Assembly (NCBI GenBank): GCA_027704905.1
Contig: CM051007.1
Coordinates: forward strand, 22,957,812 to 23,021,811
Direction: 5' to 3'
DNA from: Muraenolepis orangiensis
Lineage: Eukaryota > Chordata > Actinopteri > Gadiformes > Muraenolepididae
DNA length: 64,000 nt
Shown: piece by piece, positions 31,160-42,779 of the stretch
How positions within the stretch are numbered: the first letter of the stretch is position 1
Layout: each line of letters opens with the position of its first letter
Notes under the pieces: generated by a model
The model's input: the letters and a program-made list of their open reading frames with translations, nothing else
What the model was told of the DNA's origin: nothing
Database searches by the model: none
Translations under genes and position numbers: made by a program

Positions 31160-31651
31160 CTAAGCCAAAAGGGGGATTTGCAGTGGGATCATATATCTTG
31201 GCATCAGGGCTAGCACCAAAGTAAGACGCATCAGGATGAACAACAAATCTAGACGGAAAGACATTGACAATGCACATGTCACTATACTGCTGTAAAACCT
31301 CTGGCTCAAGGTCAATCCCCCTTTTCATGGCAGGGGTTTGCCGTACCCCCTTCATGATTCTCACTGCGAGAGCCTGAGCAGAGGACTCCCCTCTAAGACT
31401 AAACACTTCACCAAATCTACTGGCAGTTAAACGGGGCTCTCGGACATCCTTCCTCATAGAATTCTCTGACTGCCCCCTTGTTTCCTCTTCAATTTTATTT
31501 GCAAATTCACGGGTGACCTCTAAACTCTGCATGTGATAAAACTGATGATAATTGGGAACAAACTGTAGGTAGCGTTCTAATGTATAGCCAATTAAAGGAA
31601 TTTGTGGGAATGAAGCTTCTGGATGATTAATGATTTCTCGGGATACTACTG
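31160..31651 (-). pseudogene. YqaJ-type exonuclease domain, exon relic
   Basis: The minus strand reads VVSREIINHPEASFPQIPLI, REPRLTASRFGEVFSLRG, RGIDLEPEVLQQYSDM, VHPDASYFGASPDAKI and FGLAEVKCL. The order E, then G-x-S-P-D, then E-V-K is the core of lambda-exonuclease/YqaJ nucleases. In fish such domains occur in larger SWIM-containing proteins of unknown role. The 5' side is cut by a gypsy LTR at 31,652, and the right-hand exons lie 2 kb away (33,386-34,108). Probably the distal exon of a decayed gene. Confidence 0.6.
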
Positions 31652-32049
31652 TGTCACAGGCGTACAAGGTGTGGACCCAAAAGCATGAATGCAGACACAG
31701 TGATGAAGTAAAAAGAGTCTTTACTGAAAAAAGCAAGGTCCAACACAAAAGTCACTCGATGATTGAAAAGCTCAAAAGCAAAATAACTACTCACAAAAAA
31801 CCTGATGGTGGCGTGGTATGATGTGGAAACAAAATGCTAGAGAACTTGGCATAACACAACGAGACAATCTGGCAACGAGACAGTGATTGCCTGGACCTAT
31901 TTATGCCAGGAGACATCAACAGGTGCTAACAATAATGACATAACCAATCACAGGGGGCAGGAGGAAGACAGACTATCAAAATAAAACCCTGGAACTAAAC
32001 TCAATATAATGCATGAATAAAACAGAAACTTGACAAACATTCAGCATAG
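31652..32049 (-). mobile_element. Gypsy LTR fragment
   Basis: Same family as 24,106-24,507. It starts TGTCACAGGCGTACAAGG on the plus strand (LTR 3' end on minus) and breaks off at CAGCATAGT, where a different LTR family continues. The beginning of the LTR is missing. Confidence 0.7.
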
Positions 32050-32557
32050 TAGCTGATTACTAATCACCCCACCTGGGGCTACATATAACACGGAGTCACT
32101 AGGGCATGTTGCTCATTCGAACTCTTTTGCGGGTATTTGCGGGTGTATGTTACAAGTTCTCCGGTAACCCACTTACCTGTTTTCTGCCTATTCGCTACTT
32201 CGACCCTCCGGTATCCAGACGCCTCGCCTGTCCCTGACCATCCGCCTGTCTGCTGCCTGTCGGTACTACGCACCTCGACCTCCCGCTATCCAGACTCCTC
32301 ACCTGTCCCTGACCATCCGCCTGTCTGCTGCCTGTCGGTACTACGCACCTCGACCTCCCGCTATCCAGACTCCTCACCTGTTCCTGACCATCCGCCTGTC
32401 TGCTACCTGTCGGTACTACGCACCTCGACCTCTCGGTATCCAGACCTCTTGCCTGTCCATGATCATTCCATGTATGTTTCGCAAATAAACTACCTGTTCT
32501 CCCCTCTCTGGTCTGTTGTCTGCGATCGGGGTCCAACCCACACACTGCATTGTGACA
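32050..32557 (+). mobile_element. Gypsy LTR, 5'-truncated, related to the 22.1-kb solo LTR
   Basis: Matches 22,276-22,707 from GCTGATTACTAAT to TTGTGACA, including the 75-bp minisatellite (32,190-32,450). The first 160 bp or so are missing. Gag follows with only 13 nt between the LTR end and ATG, unusually tight for a primer-binding site. Confidence 0.75.
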
Positions 32558-32570
32558 GAACGAACAAGCC

Positions 32571-33020
32571 ATGATGGACCTCGGTGACGCAGACCAGATG
32601 AGACACGCAATCGTGAACTTACGAGCTCGCATGGCACAGCTGAAGCAAGAGCGGTCGGAACGAGAGGAGGAACACAAACGGACGTTAGCAACCTTGGCGT
32701 TCCTGAACGACCATCTTTCCAACCTCGAGGCGGACACTTCATCACCAGCTTCGGTTCCCCGTCTCTCGGAGCCCCATATTCCAGCTCCCAAAAAGTACTC
32801 CGGGGATCCTGACAATTGTCGGGAGTTCCTGGTACAGTGCCATCTTGTGTTTCAGGCACAACCAACCCGCTATGAACGAGAGGCAGCGAAGGTTGCGTAC
32901 GTGGTGAACCTGCTCGAGGGAGGTCCCCTCGCAATGTTCAACGCGCTCTATGAGCAGGGCTCTCCCGTCACCCAAACCTTCACGGATCTCGCTGGCGAGC
33001 TGAAGCGGGTGTTCGACCAC
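32571..33020 (+). pseudogene. Gypsy gag N-terminal half
   Basis: MMDLGDADQMRHAIVNLRAR, a coiled stretch (LKQERSEREEEHKRTLATLA), then EPHIPAPKKYSGDPDNCREF, LVQCHLVFQAQPTRYEREAA, KVAYVVNLLEGGPLAMFNAL and ELKRVFDHP. This is classic Ty3/gypsy gag. It is open to about 33,015 and then joins unrelated A-rich sequence; pol is missing. Confidence 0.75.
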
Positions 33021-33949
33021 CCCATACGTACAAAAAATGAGAACAAAACATTTGAGAGAATCTGCAACAGCAGACATGGAACAAAAAAAGAGAAACAGCA
33101 ACAGCAGTTATGGAGCAAGAAAGAGCATTTGCAACAGCAACTAGAAACAAAATACTGAACATGCACCTGAACATGTGCAGGTCTGAAACCATGCTCTACA
33201 CTACACACGTTTAAGGTGTTGTTTGGGTCCTAAATGTAAATCTGATGTGTAAATCCAAAAGTGACCAGAGAGATTGATGTATACATGATGTCCTATTGAT
33301 ACACAAAAGACTACGGAAAGCCAGTTAAGCATGTTGATGTGTAGGGGCTAGAGCATGATTTCAGACTCATTCTTAACATTGTAACCTGTAGGGTGTGAGG
33401 CTCTTCATTTTTCCGCATAGAACGGTAGCAGCTCGCCTGCACTACCACTTCCTCACTCACTAAATCTGACACTGCAGTAAGGGGAGGGGGGGTTGTAAAG
33501 ATTATCACATCATACAGCAAAATGTCTGAGACTTTTTGGTTTAACCACATATAACTTAACCTTAGCCTGTGGTTCTTAAATTGCCGCAACGGCATTTTAG
33601 AACACTAGCTAGTTAGTAAGGTCACTTTCAGAAACGATTTTCAACATTGCAAACATTTTCCACCGAAAAGTTTTCATGGCCCTAGCGATAACCGACTCAT
33701 CATTGCTAGCTATCTAGAGAGCCAAGAGCATCGCCATAGCTCTTGGGTTGCCAGGTAAAGGTTTATGAAGCACTTATACACCATATTGAAAAATTTAATT
33801 GAATTCATAGCCTTAATAGTCAGTCACAGATTTCGAATAATGGATTCCGTTCTCTGTCTGTAGTTGAACTTATCTGACACACTGGTCATTTTCATTGAAC
33901 CTTACAAGCTTGCAAGCTAGCGGTGACACAATTGAATCTAAGCACTTAC
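33021..33949. other. Intronic sequence of the YqaJ-type relic
   Basis: Apart from the short exon at 33,386-33,471 I see no coding signal. A G run (33,481-33,492) and A/C-rich repeats near 33,030-33,150 are present. Confidence 0.4.
33386..33471 (-). pseudogene. SWIM/YqaJ-type gene, probable second exon
   Basis: Read on the minus strand after CTTACTGCAG it encodes VSDLVSEEVVVQASCYRSMR, then KNEEPHTLQ, ending before a GTTACA donor. The V-x-A-x-C-x-R-S-x-[RK]-K pattern matches the region preceding the SWIM zinc-binding motif in fish YqaJ-domain proteins as I know them. Only 86 nt are present. Confidence 0.45.
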
Positions 33950-34108
33950 CTCTATAATTGATAATGAACTTCTCGTAAAATAACTTGTATCCTTTTCCAG
34001 TTTAGACTTCTTCACTGTAGAGTGTTCATTCACTAGATTAACCACATCATCTTGATCGACTTTTGGAAGGTTATGCAGTGATGCTGTCCAGCGATAACTG
34101 TCCGCCAT
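33950..34108 (-). pseudogene. SWIM/YqaJ-type gene, probable first exon (frameshifted)
   Basis: The minus strand ATG at 34,108 opens MADSYRWTASLHNLPKVDQD, DVVNLVNEHSTVKKSKLEK. A single missing base then shifts the frame: in the +1 frame it would continue as GYKLFYEKF-type sequence up to an ATAGAG|GTAAGT donor. The start resembles the conserved N-terminus of fish YqaJ-domain proteins. A hAT element lies 45 bp upstream. Intron-bearing, so gene-like rather than a simple retrocopy. Confidence 0.5.
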
Positions 34109-34153
34109 GGTGAATGCCAAGGTGAATGCATTAACCGGAAATTGGGACACGCT

Positions 34154-34968
34154 CAGTGGCGGCGGTGACACCGAAGTAGAGGGCGCAGGGGGGGGGGAAA
34201 TTCGCAATTTTTTTATCATATCTGCTGTGCAATAGCGCATTTTCCCAGACGGTGGCGCCATTTCTCCATGTAAACGTGTCCACGATAAACTTACAAAACC
34301 CGAATCCACACCGTTTACATACAAATGACACAAGCTGCATGTTTATACAGCAAGACCAACATTTCTTATCCCCTTTACTTTACGTTTACATCGTCCACAA
34401 TAAAAATAAATGTAAAACTATAACCGGGACAACAAAAACGTACCTCTCCTCAGACAGCAAGACGCGAACTGAGAGCAGAGCAGTACAGGCTTTACAAATA
34501 AGGTTCAACTAGGCTACAATTGAGTGGCGCATGCGTGACTGGTTTCTTTGTTCGGGCGCAAGAATATGCGCCCCCACAGATCGTATTTAGGACCCTTGAT
34601 AGGCTACATTTATTTGCTTGATCCATTTTCATTGGCCGCTTGCGCGCAGTGACGCGGAGTTCCTGGGCGCACCGGTCTTGCGCCCAGGTTTGGAGGTAGG
34701 TACTAGATTTCTATGAGAGTGACGTCAATGACAAACGAGGGGGGAGAATAGCACGCACAAAACAATGATTTATATTTGCTATATTAACGTTATTGTGCAT
34801 TATAAACACAAACATACTTAAAATGAGTAATTATTATTCTTTTTAAACATGTTTAGTTATTTTAGGGTCAAAAATCTAAAATCCAAAAACACAATTTTTT
34901 TTTTTTTTTTTTCCTCTCTCAACCAGGTGGGGCGGCGCCCGAGCGCCCCTATGGACGAGCCGCCACTG
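34154..34968. mobile_element. Non-autonomous hAT transposon, 815 bp, 8-bp target duplication
   Basis: Terminal inverted repeats CAGTGGCGGC...GCCGCCACTG are flanked by perfect GACACGCT copies at 34,146-34,153 and 34,969-34,976. An 8-bp duplication and CAGTGG ends are diagnostic of hAT. No transposase frame is inside. It contains a T run at about 34,893-34,912 and a GC-rich inner end. It sits just upstream of the YqaJ-type relic's start codon. Confidence 0.9.
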
Positions 34969-34976
34969 GACACGCT

Positions 34977-35581
34977 GCTTCCACGATTTTTAACGCGTAA
35001 TTCCGGCTTTCAACTGTGACGTGATATAGGCCTATTAAAGATGCATAGATCATCGTTAATGCATTAATAAATAAAACTGCCTCTTACATTATAAAACATG
35101 CATTCAAAAATGCATAATTTTTGACCTTTTGTACATGGACTTGGAAATTGGAAATTAATTAGCCTGGCAGCTTTTCTGTGCCCTCCCTTTCCCATGCTGA
35201 ACTGCAAATGAAACACAATGCTTACAAAAACAGTCGTCAGAGCTTGTTATCCATCCAGCCATTAATCTTGTTGTTAATTGGTCAATCCAAAGACGTTGGA
35301 AATTTTGTTTACCTCCTAGTTTTGTAGTTGTTTTTTTTGTCTGATCTTGGCCGTCCAGTCCAGTGAGTATATTTCTCTTCTCTGTTCATCTGATATTGTC
35401 CTGCCAATATAATCCACGGCAATATCGGGAATTCACTGCTCACTCTACCCTCATTTAACCATCGACGTTACACCCCCTTGACACCACAATGCATCTTTCT
35501 TTTTAAATTTGTAAGTAATTAGTGTCATAATTAAATCGAAATTGGCTGATGGACGACTGGTAGACGCCTCTGTCTGGGAGA
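34977..35581. other. Unassigned sequence in arm-B-specific block
   Basis: No open frame or repeat boundary recognised. It contains a short T run near 35,330. Confidence 0.4.
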
Positions 35582-35586
35582 CGTTC

Positions 35587-36116
35587 TGTTATGCCACACA
35601 CGGATTGTTGCTGCGGAACCCCGGGATAGTACAGACAGAGTCGGGGGCAAAATGAACCCGTAGGCGTCTTTATTGGGATATTGCTCCAATGAAAATAATG
35701 CTATGAAGTGTGAACAATCAACTATGTGTGCGTAAATTACGGAAGTAATAATACAAAGTGTAATGCGACTTACGTGAGTGCAAAATGGAAATCCAAACAG
35801 GGTGTGTTGTAATGTGCTGCGGGGAGAAGGCTGAAGTCCAAAAACGAACACAACATGGAGAAGTATAGCAACAGAGTATTCACGGGGGGATCACAGAGGA
35901 GAGTCTATGGTTGAACAACGGGAAAGTTCTGGCAACGAGTGACAGGGGAGGGGAGTCTAATGGGAGCCTGATTGGGTGCGTTGATGTAACGTGCCTTGAC
36001 GTGACTACAGTCTTCTGGGAGGGAGTGTTCTGGGTGTAGTAACCCCAGGTGGCAGAGAGGGGGAGGCAGAGGAGCGTGGCTGGAGAGGAGAGTGGTGTAA
36101 TGCTGGAATCACAACA
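35587..36116 (-). mobile_element. Solo gypsy LTR, complete, arm B
   Basis: On the minus strand it runs TGTTGTGATTCC to GGCATAACA (530 bp), flanked by CGTTC at 35,582-35,586 and 36,117-36,121. It contains AATAAAG signals near its end. The truncated arm-A copy is at 10,638-11,209 with the same left target sequence, so the insertion predates the arm duplication. Confidence 0.85.
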
Positions 36117-36121
36117 CGTTC

Positions 36122-37275
36122 AACTCCCACCTCTGGTGGAATTTCTCTGTTATCTCTGTGGAGAATGGGGACATTGAACCAGAGTGGTCAGTGTTAAAAG
36201 CCTTTATTGCTGGAGCTGCAGTTGAAAGCTGTGGCCTCAAGGTCATTGATGCAGGGGCAGCAACTCTCAGACTTCCTGGTGGATATGTCAGGGAAGCCGC
36301 CTGACTACTGAAGGAGGCCTTTCAACCTATGTTATCCCGGGTGACTCCGGACGCGGTTGCAAGGCATCAACAGACCAAGAGGACAGCAGCCTCAGCTTTA
36401 GCGAAAGCAAAGTAGCGGGTGTGAGAGTGCAGAGAACCCATAGAGAATGACTTTGAGTCAGCACCAAAGTGTTTCTGGCAAACTGTCCGGTGCCTCAGGA
36501 GGGGTATGCAGGGATCCACTGTTGACATGACAATGCTGACCTGAGAAGGTTAGAGAAGGTTTGGGCGGCTGGGATGAGGATCAGTACCCCTTAAATCTGA
36601 TGCCATGGTTCTCAGCAGGAAACCGGTGAATTGCCTACTCCAAGTAGGGAGGGAGTCCTTACCCCAAGTGTAGGACTTCAAGTATCTCTGGGTTTTGTTC
36701 TCAGGTGAGAGGATAATGGAGCGTGAGATTGACCGGAGAATATGTGTAGCGGGAGCGGTATTGTGTGCCCTTAACCACACCACTGTGAATAAAAGAGAGC
36801 TGAGCCAGAGGGCGAAACTATTGATCTACCGGTCAGTCATTGTACTATGGGTCATGACCAAAAGGATACAAGATACAAGCGGTCAAAATGGGTTTCCTCA
36901 GGATAGTTGCTGGCATTTCCTTAGGGACAAGCTTGGTTGATAGAAACTTGGTCACCTGTGAGAGACTCAGAGCCCCTGCTCCTTCGCGTAGAAAAGAGCC
37001 AGTTGAGGTGGTTCAGGCATCTAGTAAGGATGCTTCCTGGTCCTCATCCTAGGGAGGTTTTCCAGGCACGTCCAGCTAGATGGAGACCTCTGGGCAGACC
37101 AAGGTACAAGTAGGTTGACTACATCTCCATGCTGGTCTGGAAACGCCTTAGGTTCCCCTGTCAGAGCTGGTTGATGTGGCCAGGGAGTGGGAAGTTTGGG
37201 TCCCCCTGCTGGAGCTGGGACTTCTGCGACCCAATCTCAGGATAAGCGGTAGATGATGGATGGATGGATGGATGG
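36122..37275 (+). mobile_element. Rex3/RTE LINE, internally deleted, arm B
   Basis: Reads FNSHLWWNFSVISVENGDIE, AAVESCGLKVIDAGAATLRL and VTPDAVARHQQTKRTAASAL, then jumps near 36,540 over the RT core to RKPVNCLLQ, FSGERIMEREIDRRICVAG and KRELSQRAKLLIYRSVIVLW. It ends in a GGAT microsatellite at 37,257-37,275. About 600 bp of RT present in arm A are missing. Confidence 0.7.
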
Positions 37276-37334
37276 AACAAGAATAATATAATGCTTACTC
37301 CCCAATCACTCTACATTTGAAATTATACTATACT

Positions 37335-37473
37335 ATACAATTATATACTATAAATTAGTTTAGATTCACATTTATTGTCATTGTACAGCAAGTACAGTAC
37401 AGCGAAAATCATTTTGCATCTTACCAGAGTGCAAATGTTGCAGTAAAGTGCATGGTAATATAATATAATTTGT
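37335..37473 (-). mobile_element. LINE J 3' terminus, arm B
   Basis: GATTCACATTTATTGTCATT and TGTTGCAGTAAAGTGCATGG are the reverse complement of the family J 3' UTR at 7,920-8,020. It is separated from the J body (38,878-41,205) by the nested L2. Confidence 0.65.
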
Positions 37474-38877
37474 CTGCAGCATTCGACACTGTGAACCACC
37501 AGATACTCCTCTCCACCCTTGAGGGGATGGGTGTCTTGGGCTCTGCTCTCGCCTTGTTTGCATCCTACCTGATGGGTCGCTCCTACCAGGTGGCACTGGG
37601 AGGGTCTGTGTCGGAACCACGCCGACTGACTTCCACAAGGATCGGTCCTGGGTCCTCTTCTCTTCTCCCTCTACACAACGTCCCTTGGTGCTATTACTTG
37701 GTGTTATCCACTCCCATGATTTATCCTACCACTGCTATGCTGACGACACCCAACTGGTCTTGTCGTTTCCTCCCTCGGACACGCAAGTGGAAACACTTTT
37801 TGCCGCATGCATAGCAGACATTTCAAATTGGATGTCGATGCACCACCTAAAGCTCAACCTGGACAAGACTGAGCTAGTGTTTTTCCCGACAAAGGGCTGT
37901 CCGCACCGAGACCTGGCTGTCACTATTGATGATGCTGTGGTGACACCTACTCGGACCGCAAGGAATCTGGGTGTGACCCTGGACGACCAACTGTCGTTCT
38001 CGGAAAACATTGCATCAGTGACAGGCTCCTGCAGATTCAGGAGGATAGATCAGGAGGATTTGGCCTTTTCTCACTGAAAAGACTGCGCAGGTGCTCATCC
38101 AGGCTCTTGTCATCTCCCGGCTGGACTACTGCAACTCCCTCCTTGCTGGCACCCCGGCATTTTCCATCAGGCCCCTGGAGCTCATTCAGAAAGCTGCAGC
38201 TCGCCTGGTGTTCAACCGCCTCAAGTACTCACACACATCTACCCTCCTTCGGACTCTACACTGGCTACCTGTAGCTGCCCGCATCCAGTCCAAGACCTTG
38301 GTGCTAGCCTACAAGGCAGTAAAAGGTACTGCTCCATCCTACCTCCAGACAATGGTCAAGGCCTACATCCCAACCCGTCCACTTCGCTGGGCTTCTTCGG
38401 GCCGTCTGCTTGCCCCCTCACTTAAGGGCCCGTGTGGCCGATCTACGCGGTCACGGTTCTTCTCCGTCCTGGCCCCAATTTGGTGGAACAAACTCACGGA
38501 GGTCACGACTGCAGAGTCACTCCCCTTCTTCTGCCGCAGGCTGAAAACCCATCTCTTCAGGACACACTTCCCGGATCCTTCCTCGTAGCGTCAATTAAAT
38601 CAGTCAAAAGTAGATTACATATTATAGAAAGGTAGTTCTAGATGTTGTTGCATATTGTTTGCCAACTTATTGTACTTTTTCCCTTACACTTTTGCCTGAA
38701 TTATTGTACTTCTACCTGAGCACTGGTTTAGTTATTGGAGACTTAGGGTTACAAATGAAATGCACTTTTGACTTCTGGTGACGAGTTGTTCTCTTACCTT
38801 CCTATGTTGAAACACACTACTGTATGTTGCTTTGGATAAAAGCGTCTGCTAAATGACTGTAATGTAATGTAATGTGT
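37474..38877 (+). mobile_element. L2-clade LINE, 5'-truncated, arm B
   Basis: RT and C-terminal blocks run in order: AFDTVNHQILLSTLEGMGVL, FASYLMGRSYQV, CYADDTQLVLSFPPSDTQVE (YADD intact), LDKTELVFFP, ARNLGVTLDDQLSF, LVISRLDYCNSLLAG, VLAYKAVKGTAPSYLQ and THFPDPSS with stop at 38,588. It then has the L2 3' tail ending in an ATGTA-type repeat at 38,860-38,877. Frameshifts occur near 37,620-37,690 and 38,075. Better preserved than the arm-A partner. Confidence 0.75.
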
Positions 38878-41205
38878 GGGGGCTGTGTTTGTGGTGCAGA
38901 GTTCAGGGAGATGACAGCTGAGGGGAAGAAGCTGTTCCTAAGCCTGCTTGACTTGGAACAGAGGTTTCTATTGCGCCTCCTGGAGGGGAGGAGGGCAAAC
39001 AGTCCATGGTTGGGGTGAGAGGGGTAATCTACAATTTTTTGTGCCTTCCTCAGACACCGTTTGTGGTGGGTAGTGTTTATTGCAGGGAGGGGTAGTCCAA
39101 CGATGCGTTGGGCTGTTTTCACCACCCTCTGCAGCACTTTCCGGTCGGAAAACAGCAGTTTCCGTACCACACTGTCATGCGGTTGGTGAGGATGCTTTCA
39201 ATAGCACACCGGTAAAAGTTCACCAGAATCTGAGGTGACAGGTGGTCTTTCCTCAGTCTCCTCGGGAAGAAGAGACACTGGTGAGCCTTCTTTACCAGTG
39301 AGGCAGTATTGAGGGACCAGGAGAGGTCCTCGGAGATGTGGACTCCCAGGAATTTGAAGCTGGAGACACACTCGACCTCGGCTCCGTTGATGAGGATGGG
39401 GGCGTGTGCGCCAGCTTTGTTCTTCGACGATGAGCTCCTTGGTCTTCTTGGTGTTGAGGGCCAGGTTGTTGTCAGCGCACCACGCCAGCAGGTGCTGGAC
39501 CTCCTGCTTGCCTCATCGTTGTTTTTGATGAGGCCCAGCACCGTTGTGTTGTCAGCTAACTTGATGATGGTGTTTGTACCATGTACAGGAGTGCAGTCGT
39601 GGGTGAAGAGGGAGTAGAGGAGAGGGCTCAGCACAGCCTTTTGGAACGCTGGTGTTTAGGGTGAGGGTGGAGGAGGTGAGATGGTCTAACCTGACTGACT
39701 GGGGTCTGTTGGTTAGGAAGTCTAGTAACCAGTTACAAACTGAGGGGTTGATATCAAGGTTCTTGGTTTCCATGAGGTCACCACGTTTGAAGATGAGTTT
39801 GGAAGGGATGATGGTGTTAAATGCTGAGCTGAAGTCTATGAACAGCATTCTCACGGTGTTGCTCTCTTCCAGGTGGGAGAGAGCGGAGTGGAGAGCTGAG
39901 GAAATGGCGTAATCCGTGCTCCTGTTCTCACGGTAGGCGTGAGATTGGTATTTTTCCAGTGAGGGTGACAGGCCAGATTTGAGGTGAGCCAGGACCAGCC
40001 TCTCGAAGCACTTCATGATGATGGGGGTGAGTGCAACAGGGCGGAAGTCGTTGAGGCTCGCTGCAGAGGAGTGTTTTGGCACTGGCACAATGGAGCTGGT
40101 TTTAAAGCTCACAGGGACAACTGCCTGAGCTAGTGACAAGTTAAAAATGTCAGTAAGGACCTCGGTCAGATGCTCAGCGCAGTTCCTGAGCACGCGACCA
40201 CGGATGCCATCAGGACCAGCTGCCTTATGCACATTTGTTCTGCTCAGTGCCGCACGCACGTCTGTGGGGTGAGGGGTTGGTGGTCAACGAGGAGAGTAGC
40301 CCCAGCGAGCAAAAAAATTACTGAGTTTGTCATATAGGGATAAGTCAGTGGTTGGGGGGGAGTTGTTGGAGGGTTTATAATCCGTGATGGCCTGGATGCC
40401 CTGCCACATGCGTCGGGGATTGGAATTGTTGAAGTGGTCGTCAACCCTTTGCTTGTGTTTGAGCTTGTCCAACTTGATGCCCTTTTTCAGATTTGCCCTG
40501 GCTAAACAGTAGGCCAGTGCATCGCCCGACCTAAAAGCAGCGTCACGTGCCTTTAGGAGTAGGCGGACCTCTCTGTTCATCCACGGCTTCTGGTTGGGGA
40601 ATGTTTTGATCTGTTTGAGGGTGGTGACAGTGTCAATGCTGGAGTTTCTGTAATCCAAAACAACAAAAGCGTAGTAGTCGATGTCGGTGAGGAAGTCTAG
40701 GGTAGACTGGGATGCAAACCGGCTCCAATCCGTGTGCAGAAATCGGTTCTGCAATTTAGAGTCTGCTCCCTCAGGCCACACTTTCCTACTGTCCTAACGG
40801 TGGGCTTCACACGCTTGATGAGTGGTGTGTACTTAGGCAGCATGAACAAAGAGACATTATCACTCTGCCCAAGGTGGGGGAGGGGGACGGCTTTGTAAGC
40901 ATCAGACTTGTTGGTGTAAACATGGTCTAATGTTCTGTCTCCTCTTGTAAAGCAGGAGACATGCTGGTAAAATTTGGGGAGCACAGTCTCTAAGTTGGCA
41001 TGATTGAAATCGCCTGCAATAATAAAGGCTGCCACTGGGTGGGAGTTCTGTTGCTTGTTAATAGCAGAGTACAGTTCCTTCATAGCTAGTTTAGCGTCAG
41101 CATCTGGAGGTATGTAAGCCGCAGTTATGATGGTGGCTGTAATTTCCCTGGGTTGGTAAAAGGGTCTACATTTAACCAGGTATTCTATGTTAGCATATAT
41201 ACGTT
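38878..41205 (-). mobile_element. Jockey-like LINE J, arm B
   Basis: The minus strand carries the endonuclease end (AAYIPPDADAKLA, IIAGDFNHANLETV with the catalytic Asp, LGQSDNVSLFM where the usual SDH reads SDN), linker and RT. RT motifs include HKAAGPDGIRG, IVPVPKHSSAASLNDFRPVA, RMLFIDFSSAFNTI and, after a frame change near 39,600, IIKLADNTTVLGLI. The catalytic FADD is degraded to LADN. The C-terminal part (QRIVGLPLPAINTTHHKRCL) is at about 39,110-38,990. Confidence 0.7.
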
Positions 41206-41652
41206 ATTCTAAATGACAATAAATACTATACTCCAGTGGTTCTCAACCTTTTTACACCAATTATCAGCTGAGAAGTATGCTGTGCACAGTTCACGCAGGA
41301 GGCAAATTTATTCCTAATAACAGTCATAATGTACAAAGATGTAGAACTAGCTAACTCTTCCACACAATTCTCATACAATGCAAGGGGCATTGAGAACATA
41401 AAAACGATAATTCTCAAACAGCAAGTGAGAAAATTAAGATGAACAACTGTATTTCAACTGCACTTCACACACTCACACACAAAAACTCTCTCTCATACAT
41501 ACACACACAATTATCATACAATGCAAGGGGCAGCACCTCAGTAAGTGAGCATTTTTACAAATCAAGTGAGAAAATTAAGAACTGAACTGAACTGAACTGT
41601 CCAAGGTACTCGAGCAGGAGGGAGCCATATGGTTCACAGTGAACTCGCCCCC
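41206..41652. other. Unassigned, possible hAT end
   Basis: CAGTGGTTCTCAACCTTTTT at 41,235 resembles a hAT terminal repeat, but no partner end or duplication was found. A short GAACT repeat lies at 41,580-41,598. Confidence 0.3.
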
Positions 41653-41770
41653 GACGTCGGTCTTCGGCAGATGGTTCCCAACGGTCTCGCTCTGACGTCG
41701 GTCTTCGTCAGGATGGTTCTCGGTAAGGTGTGCAATGGTCTAGCACCGACGTGGGTCTTCAACAGCCTTA
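41653..41770 (+). repeat. Minisatellite, about 3 copies of a 50-bp unit
   Basis: Three degenerate units share CGACGTCGGTCTTCGGCAG, GGATGGTTCCC-type and ACGGTCTCGCTCT-type parts. Unit length is about 46-55 bp. Noncoding. Confidence 0.6.
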
Positions 41771-41893
41771 AGTAGGGAAGATCCCAGGTGTTCATTGGAA
41801 TCAGCCGGCCTGATTATGATAGGAAAAACCTGGGATCAATTAGAGCACGGGGGCACAACATGAATTTCATGAAATACTTCATTCAAACACACA

Positions 41894-42559
<666 letters not shown>

Positions 42560-42779
42560 CAAGCAATTGTACTTCATTCAAACCCACATCTTTTGTCATC
42601 TCTTTGGCTAATGGTAGACACAGTTGTTCGCTAATTGTGTGTGGCTTACCGGCTTTCGCTATGCGGAGGCTGGCTTCCTGTGCCTTGGGCTGTGGGTGTA
42701 CAACAGGATTGAATCGTGGACTTGCGCTTATTCAGTGCATCACGTCACTGCAGCTAAATCCAAATAAAATATAACTGGA

